Source: Acidobacteriota bacterium (lineage in GTDB: Bacteria; Acidobacteriota; UBA6911; RPQK01). From it: DNA of 8,775 bases. The stretch spans positions 1 to 8,775 of the forward strand of contig RPQK01000286.1 of assembly GCA_003819755.1 (NCBI GenBank), in the 5' to 3' direction. This document shows, in pieces, positions 5,449-8,775 of the stretch. Under the pieces are notes generated by a model. That model was not told the DNA's origin. It saw only the letters and a program-made list of their open reading frames with translations, and ran no database searches. Position 1 is the stretch's first letter, and every line of letters starts with the position of its first letter. A program made the position numbers and the translations under genes.

Positions 5449-6408
5449 ATGCCCCACGAAACGGGTCGAAGAGTTCTGGAGGTCGAAGCCCGGGCCATCC
5501 TCAACCTGATCCCACGGCTCGGCGAGAGTTTTGACCGTGCGGTCGCGGCGCTGACCGCATGCCGAGGCCGAGTCGTCACCACCGGGATGGGAAAATCCGG
5601 GATTGTGTGCAAGAAGATCGCCGCGACTCTGGCCAGCACTGGTACCCCTGCGCTTTTCCTTCATCCCGCCGAAGCCACTCACGGTGATCTCGGAATGCTG
5701 ATGTCGGGCGATGTTGTCCTGGCGCTCTCGAACAGCGGCGAGACCGGCGAGTTAATCGGCCTCCTGCCCACCATCAAGCGCCTGGGCGTTCCCCTCATCT
5801 CTTTTGTCGGTCATACCGGGTCGACGCTGGCGAAGAATTCCGACGTCGTGCTCGATGTGAGCGTGGACCAGGAAGCTTGCCGATTTGGGCTGGCCCCTAC
5901 CGCGTCGACAACTGCCGCCCTCGCTCTTGGCGATGCCCTTGCTGTCGCCGTTTCCGAGAAGAAAGGGTTTCGCCTGGAGGACTTTGCTCGGCTGCATCCG
6001 GGCGGAAGGCTGGGGAAGAAGCTGACCTTCGTGAAAGACTTGATGCACGCGGGCGCGCAGGTCCCTCGGGTCACAATGGAAGCGAGCATGCAAGAAGTGA
6101 TCTATGAGATGTCCAGAAAGGGCCTGGGGATCACGAGCGTGACCGATTTGAATGGTGGTCTGGTGGGCGTTATTTCCGACGGCGATCTCCGGCGTCTTCT
6201 GGAACGGGACCGGGAAACCGTTCTGTCCAAAAAGGCTGGAGAGTGCATGACGAAAGACCCGGTGACTATAAGCGAGTCAGAACTGGCGACCAGCGCCCTT
6301 AATTTGCTCGAACAGCGAAAGATCACCTCGCTCATGGTCACCGACGAAGGCGGCGGATTGGTCGGCGTGATTCATCTCCACGATCTGTGGGGCACGGAGA
6401 TGTTCTGA
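5449..6408 (+). CDS. kdsD: Arabinose-5-phosphate isomerase (KpsF/GutQ family)
   Basis: KdsD interconverts D-ribulose 5-phosphate and D-arabinose 5-phosphate, the first committed step towards Kdo. The 319-residue protein has an N-terminal sugar-isomerase (SIS) domain, about residues 35-185, and two CBS domains, about 196-260 and 265-319, the standard family layout. The SIS domain shows TGMGKSG with Lys49, HPAEATHGDLGM with His78, SNSGETGE with Glu101, EAC with Glu142 and LHPGGRLGKKL with His183. Lys49, Glu101, Glu142 and His183 sit at a constant -10 from the catalytic Lys59, Glu111, Glu152 and His193 I recall for E. coli KdsD. The CBS pair probably binds a regulatory nucleotide (CMP-Kdo feedback has been suggested for the family). 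The start at 5449 lacks a Shine-Dalgarno sequence because the heptad repeat abuts it. Its TGA overlaps the kdsC ATG by one base. KpsF/GutQ paralogues cannot be told apart by sequence alone; the context favours KdsD. Confidence 0.94.
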   Translation: MPHETGRRVLEVEARAILNLIPRLGESFDRAVAALTACRGRVVTTGMGKSGIVCKKIAATLASTGTPALFLHPAEATHGDLGMLMSGDVVLALSNSGETGELIGLLPTIKRLGVPLISFVGHTGSTLAKNSDVVLDVSVDQEACRFGLAPTASTTAALALGDALAVAVSEKKGFRLEDFARLHPGGRLGKKLTFVKDLMHAGAQVPRVTMEASMQEVIYEMSRKGLGITSVTDLNGGLVGVISDGDLRRLLERDRETVLSKKAGECMTKDPVTISESELATSALNLLEQRKITSLMVTDEGGGLVGVIHLHDLWGTEMF

Positions 6409-6965
6409 TGGCTGATCGGCCGACTCTCGAAGATCGCTTGCGCCGAGTTCGCCTGTTGCTGACCGATGTCGACGGCGTCTTAACGGACGGGCGAATTGCG
6501 AAGCTCCCGAACGGCGATGAGCTGAAGTTCTTTTCGATTTACGACGGGTTCGGGATCCGGCTGGCCCAGAAGCACGGGATCGAGGTGGGTTTTGTGAGCG
6601 GCCGCAAGAGCCGCCAGGTTTCAGCCCGGGCTGCGGAACTGGACGTGAAGCTCGTCCTTCAAGGAGTCCCGGACAAGCTCGGGGCTCTGGAGAGCATTTG
6701 CCGCGAAAGAAAACTGGGTCCCGAAGACGTTGGGTACGTGGGGGATGATTTGCCCGACATCCGGCTGCTTCTGCGGGCAGGTTTCTCAGCTGCTCCCGCC
6801 AACGCCGTCGACGCCGTTAAGGACGCAGTCAGTTATGTGGCGCGTACGCGGGGAGGAGCAGGGGTTCTTCGAGAGGTTATCGAACTGATCCTTCGGGCCC
6901 AGGGCAAGGGGGACGCGATCCTGAGGGAGTATGGTTTGGACACTCCTGCTAATCCGGTCGAATAG
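6408..6965 (+). CDS. kdsC: 3-deoxy-manno-octulosonate-8-phosphatase (HAD superfamily)
   Basis: KdsC hydrolyses Kdo-8-phosphate to Kdo and phosphate. The 185-residue protein is close to the usual 175-190 and is a cap-less (C0) HAD phosphatase that in this family forms tetramers. Motif I is LLLTDVDGVLTDG with the nucleophile Asp20 and acid/base Asp22; motif II is VSGR with Ser64; motif III is Lys90 in VPDKLGAL; motif IV is GDDLPD with Asp113 and Asp114. The C-terminal RGGAGVLREVIELIL (around residue 150) is typical of the family and reaches into the neighbouring active site. The ATG at 6408 overlaps the kdsD stop (TGATG), so the two are translationally coupled; the in-frame GTG at 6387 lies inside kdsD and is not needed. 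The last residues and stop fall in an inverted repeat (6940-6991). No lptC-like gene follows. Confidence 0.93.
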   Translation: MADRPTLEDRLRRVRLLLTDVDGVLTDGRIAKLPNGDELKFFSIYDGFGIRLAQKHGIEVGFVSGRKSRQVSARAAELDVKLVLQGVPDKLGALESICRERKLGPEDVGYVGDDLPDIRLLLRAGFSAAPANAVDAVKDAVSYVARTRGGAGVLREVIELILRAQGKGDAILREYGLDTPANPVE

Positions 6966-6991
6966 CCTCTCGGCAGGATTAACAGGAGTGT
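6940..6991. terminator. Inverted repeat at the 3' end of kdsC, possible bidirectional terminator
   Basis: Bases 6940-6955 and 6976-6991 pair over 16 bp with one C/A mismatch, which becomes a G-U wobble in the minus-strand transcript. The loop is 20 nt and contains the kdsC stop codon (6963-6965). It lies between convergent genes, where a shared terminator is expected. Neither side has a T-run, so it is not a textbook rho-independent terminator and could be another dispersed repeat. A 10-bp palindrome, GCGGATCCGC, lies next to it at 6994-7003. Confidence 0.5.
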
Positions 6992-7016
6992 ATGCGGATC
7001 CGCCCTCTTGGCTTCC

Positions 7017-8402
7017 TTACTTCCCTTTCGCTTTCTGCACCACCTCGATCTCGATGGTGGCTTCAGCTCCGCCGGCCTCCGCTGGGAGCTTCGCCAGCAC
7101 CGTGACCGTGCCCGGTTTTGCCCCGACAAAATTGACGATCGCTGATTTCCCTCCGGCTGGAATGTCGACAGGGGTCGAAAACGTCACGACGTCAGTCGGT
7201 CCGGTTTTCACCGAGAGAGCGACTTTCAAGGCGCCTTCGGCAGCGGTTGCCAGGTGAAGAGTTAGTTTCCGGCTCTGATCAACGGCAAGCGTCAGGCTGG
7301 GGAGATTCCACCGAAGCGCGGGATCTTCCTTATCGTCACCGCCATCTCCGTCATCCCCCTTACCGCCGCCTTTTGCCTCAACCCCGACAGCCACCTCCGC
7401 TTTGGCGCCTCCGAAGCTTGCCGGCAGCGAGACTTCGATGACCGTTTCGCCGACAGCCTTGCCTTTGACCTCGAACTTAGCCGTCAGCTTTCCGGCCGGT
7501 ATCACGAGCGTGGTTGCGCTGGGTTCCGCGATCTCCGGCTTGGCAGAGGCGAGCTTCACTTCCACATCTTCTTCAAAGAACGTGTGGAGGATAACCGCGA
7601 CTTCGCGCGCCTGATCCACCTGCAGCTTCAGTTGCGTTGGAGCAACCTGCAGCAGTTTCTGGACGATCACCTTCTGGGCATCTACCACGAGGCCTTCGCC
7701 GATCGTGCCGATCACCCGAACGCCGACGCCTACGGCCACCTCGCCCTGCACGTCGGTCTTGTCGCTCAGGTGGACCACCACTTCATCGACGCCTTCGACG
7801 AGAACCGTAAGCTCGTCGGTTTTCACGGCGGTGACAATTCCCTCGAAGCTGATCCTGGGCGCTTTGAACTCTTTGGCCTTGGAGACCAGGATGTCGGTGG
7901 CGATCAGCCCGTCCTCAATCTCGCCTGCCACACGGACGATGTCACCCGGTTTCAGGTCCCCGAAAGCCAGGTCGCCCTCTGCGCCCTTGATCTCGGTCTC
8001 GTCGGTGACTTTGATGACCAGGCTGAGGACTGTGATGGTCTTGGCCGTCGCGTCGACGCTGTCTATCTTGCCCTTGACCTCGAAGGCCGAAACGCCTTCA
8101 AAGACCTGTATCTCCTTTGCCAGGATAGTGTCGCCTGTGAAGATACCCTCGATCTTCAGGAGCATGTCGGTGTCGAGATCCTTCACCGCGAGCTCGGCAT
8201 CCCCGGCGCCCCGGATCTCGGTCATCCCCGTGACACGAACTTTCATGTCGAAAGTCGACGTCAGCTGCATCGTCAGGTTCGCCACCTGCTCACTCTCGAC
8301 GTCGATGCTTTTGACTTTCGCGACAAATTCGACCTGCGAGGCCGCGGAAAAACCATATCCGACGGTCAGAAGAATCACTGCGATAAAAGCGAAACGCTTC
8401 AT
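7017..8402 (-). CDS. Exported DUF5666-type repeat protein with two C-terminal beta-sandwich units
   Basis: This is a predicted secreted or periplasmic protein of 461 residues and unknown function. The start at 8402 is chosen over 8435 because it follows GGGAGG with a 5-base spacer and gives a clean signal peptide (MKRFAFIAVILLTVGYGFSA, cleavage about residues 20-22). Three DUF5666-like beta units follow: about 24-101, 107-175 and 184-248. Each runs 'G/K-x-I/V-x-S/A-V/I ... T-E/D-I/V-x-G ... G-x-x-V-x-V-x-G' (for example GDIVRVAGEIEDGLIATDILV). Two related Ig-like units then follow at about 250-342 and 366-457. Both begin L-x-L-x-VDQ-x-R, and IPAGK (302-305) matches IPAGGK (414-419), so they look like an internal duplication. 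A Gly/Asp/Lys-rich linker (about 344-360, GGGKGDDGDGGDDKEDP) separates them and might bind calcium. No catalytic motif is seen. Adhesive, structural or matrix roles are possible but unproven. Another long open frame on the opposite strand is a codon-bias shadow. Confidence 0.88.
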   Translation of the reverse strand: MKRFAFIAVILLTVGYGFSAASQVEFVAKVKSIDVESEQVANLTMQLTSTFDMKVRVTGMTEIRGAGDAELAVKDLDTDMLLKIEGIFTGDTILAKEIQVFEGVSAFEVKGKIDSVDATAKTITVLSLVIKVTDETEIKGAEGDLAFGDLKPGDIVRVAGEIEDGLIATDILVSKAKEFKAPRISFEGIVTAVKTDELTVLVEGVDEVVVHLSDKTDVQGEVAVGVGVRVIGTIGEGLVVDAQKVIVQKLLQVAPTQLKLQVDQAREVAVILHTFFEEDVEVKLASAKPEIAEPSATTLVIPAGKLTAKFEVKGKAVGETVIEVSLPASFGGAKAEVAVGVEAKGGGKGDDGDGGDDKEDPALRWNLPSLTLAVDQSRKLTLHLATAAEGALKVALSVKTGPTDVVTFSTPVDIPAGGKSAIVNFVGAKPGTVTVLAKLPAEAGGAEATIEIEVVQKAKGK

Positions 8403-8407
8403 ACCGG

Positions 8408-8413
8408 CCTCCC
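8408..8413 (-). promoter_or_regulatory. Strong Shine-Dalgarno sequence for the DUF5666 protein
   Basis: On the minus strand GGGAGG precedes the ATG at 8402 by 5 bases. It sets the start 11 codons downstream of the longest open frame and places the signal peptide exactly at the N-terminus. Confidence 0.8.
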
Positions 8414-8465
8414 TTCGGATCCTGTTGAACCCCACCGTGCTTCGGCCATCATAGACCTGGTCGAC

Positions 8466-8494
8466 TTTAAAGAAAAGTCAAATGACGTTGACAA
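8466..8494 (-). promoter_or_regulatory. Putative sigma70 promoter of the DUF5666 gene, with an overlapping inverted repeat
   Basis: On the minus strand TTGTCA (8494-8489) and TTTAAA (8471-8466) are separated by an optimal 17 bp. This gives a leader of about 55-60 nt before the ATG at 8402. GTCAA (8477-8481) and TTGAC (8488-8492) form an inverted repeat with a 6-bp spacer inside the promoter, a possible operator. The rest of the 8403-8574 gap shows nothing further; it is AT-richer than the surrounding genes, as promoters often are. Confidence 0.6.
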
Positions 8495-8574
8495 CTTTTG
8501 TAACATCAAAGGCAGTGCACGGCTTGAGCGGAGACAAATATAGCAGTTGGAACCGGATTAGGCGGTGAGCGGAG

Positions 8575-8775
8575 TCACTTCAGGAGGGTTACGAGCCCCG
8601 TGATTCCGTCTTGGAAGACCGGGGCCGGAGGCAGGAGGCTCACAACCGCAAAGGCCTCTTCTTCAAAATCATAGAAGTAGCCGGGGTGGATGAGCGCTCC
8701 CTGTCGCTCGAGCAACTCGATGACCCATTGATCCTCGGTCTTGACCCGCGGGAGCCTGACAACCGCGTACCATCC
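8575..8775 (-). CDS. PLP-dependent aminotransferase class I/II, C-terminal fragment
   Basis: Reading the minus strand from the window edge gives 66 open residues ending at TGA (8577-8575). They begin GWYAVVRLPRV and include LLERQGALIHPGYFYDFEEEAFAVVSLLPP. This matches the small C-terminal domain of fold-type I aminotransferases (alanine/aspartate-type), in particular the 'G-W-Y/S-A-V-x-R-x-P' strand and 'H-P-G-x-F-x-D-F' turn. The PLP lysine lies upstream, outside the window. The strand that usually carries the substrate-carboxylate arginine reads FAVVSLL here, with no Arg, so the amino donor cannot be guessed. The gene points the same way as the DUF5666 gene but is separated from it by 172 bp with a separate promoter. 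Confidence 0.82.
   Translation of the reverse strand, partial: GWYAVVRLPRVKTEDQWVIELLERQGALIHPGYFYDFEEEAFAVVSLLPPAPVFQDGITGLVTLLK

Noticed and set aside
7584..8543. A 319-codon open frame on the plus strand, with a second one at 7705-8454
   Set aside because: Both lie antisense to the DUF5666 gene, which has a signal peptide, a Shine-Dalgarno sequence and repeated domains. The antisense translations have biased, non-family composition typical of shadow frames in GC-rich DNA.
1..8775. tRNA, rRNA or riboswitch genes
   Set aside because: I saw no cloverleaf, rRNA segment or recognisable aptamer on either strand; the intergenic structure present is palindromic repeats.

Overview
The window (about 59% G+C by eye) comes from the chromosome of a Gram-negative bacterium. 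It carries a complete set of genes for making and activating Kdo, the sugar that links lipid A to the rest of lipopolysaccharide. The gene order kdsB-pyrG-kdsA-kdsD-kdsC, a secreted DUF5666-type repeat protein and many palindromic intergenic repeats would fit an Acidobacteria- or Verrucomicrobia-like lineage. That placement is an inference from remembered gene order, not a taxonomic assignment.

Layout. Positions 1-738 (+) hold the C-terminal part of a cation diffusion facilitator (zinc-type metal exporter). Positions 739-967 are a repeat nest between convergent genes: a 7-bp-periodic hairpin repeat split by a 162-bp perfect inverted-repeat element. Positions 968-1675 (-) encode an alpha/beta-hydrolase esterase. 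Positions 1676-1858 hold a 52-bp hairpin, a 16-bp tandem duplication and a probable promoter placed for a nearly leaderless kdsB transcript. Positions 1859-6965 (+) hold the Kdo block. Positions 7017-8402 (-) encode an exported protein with three DUF5666-like units and two beta-sandwich units, with a good promoter and ribosome binding site. Positions 8575-8775 (-) are the C-terminus of a PLP-dependent aminotransferase.

How the genes work together. KdsD makes arabinose 5-phosphate, KdsA condenses it with phosphoenolpyruvate to Kdo-8-phosphate, KdsC removes the phosphate, and KdsB activates Kdo with CTP supplied by PyrG. All catalytic residues I could check are present. KdsA is the metal-dependent type. 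The lptC/lptA genes that often follow kdsC in other bacteria are not here; the block ends at an inverted repeat and a convergent gene.

The protein-coding content is mostly ordinary. The most unusual signal lies in the intergenic DNA. A heptad-repeat hairpin family occurs twice. One copy is interrupted by a 162-bp hairpin element, and removing that element with one TCA restores the 7-bp phase exactly, as expected of a small non-autonomous mobile element with a 3-bp target duplication. A second long hairpin (4330-4456) shares its architecture without sharing its sequence.
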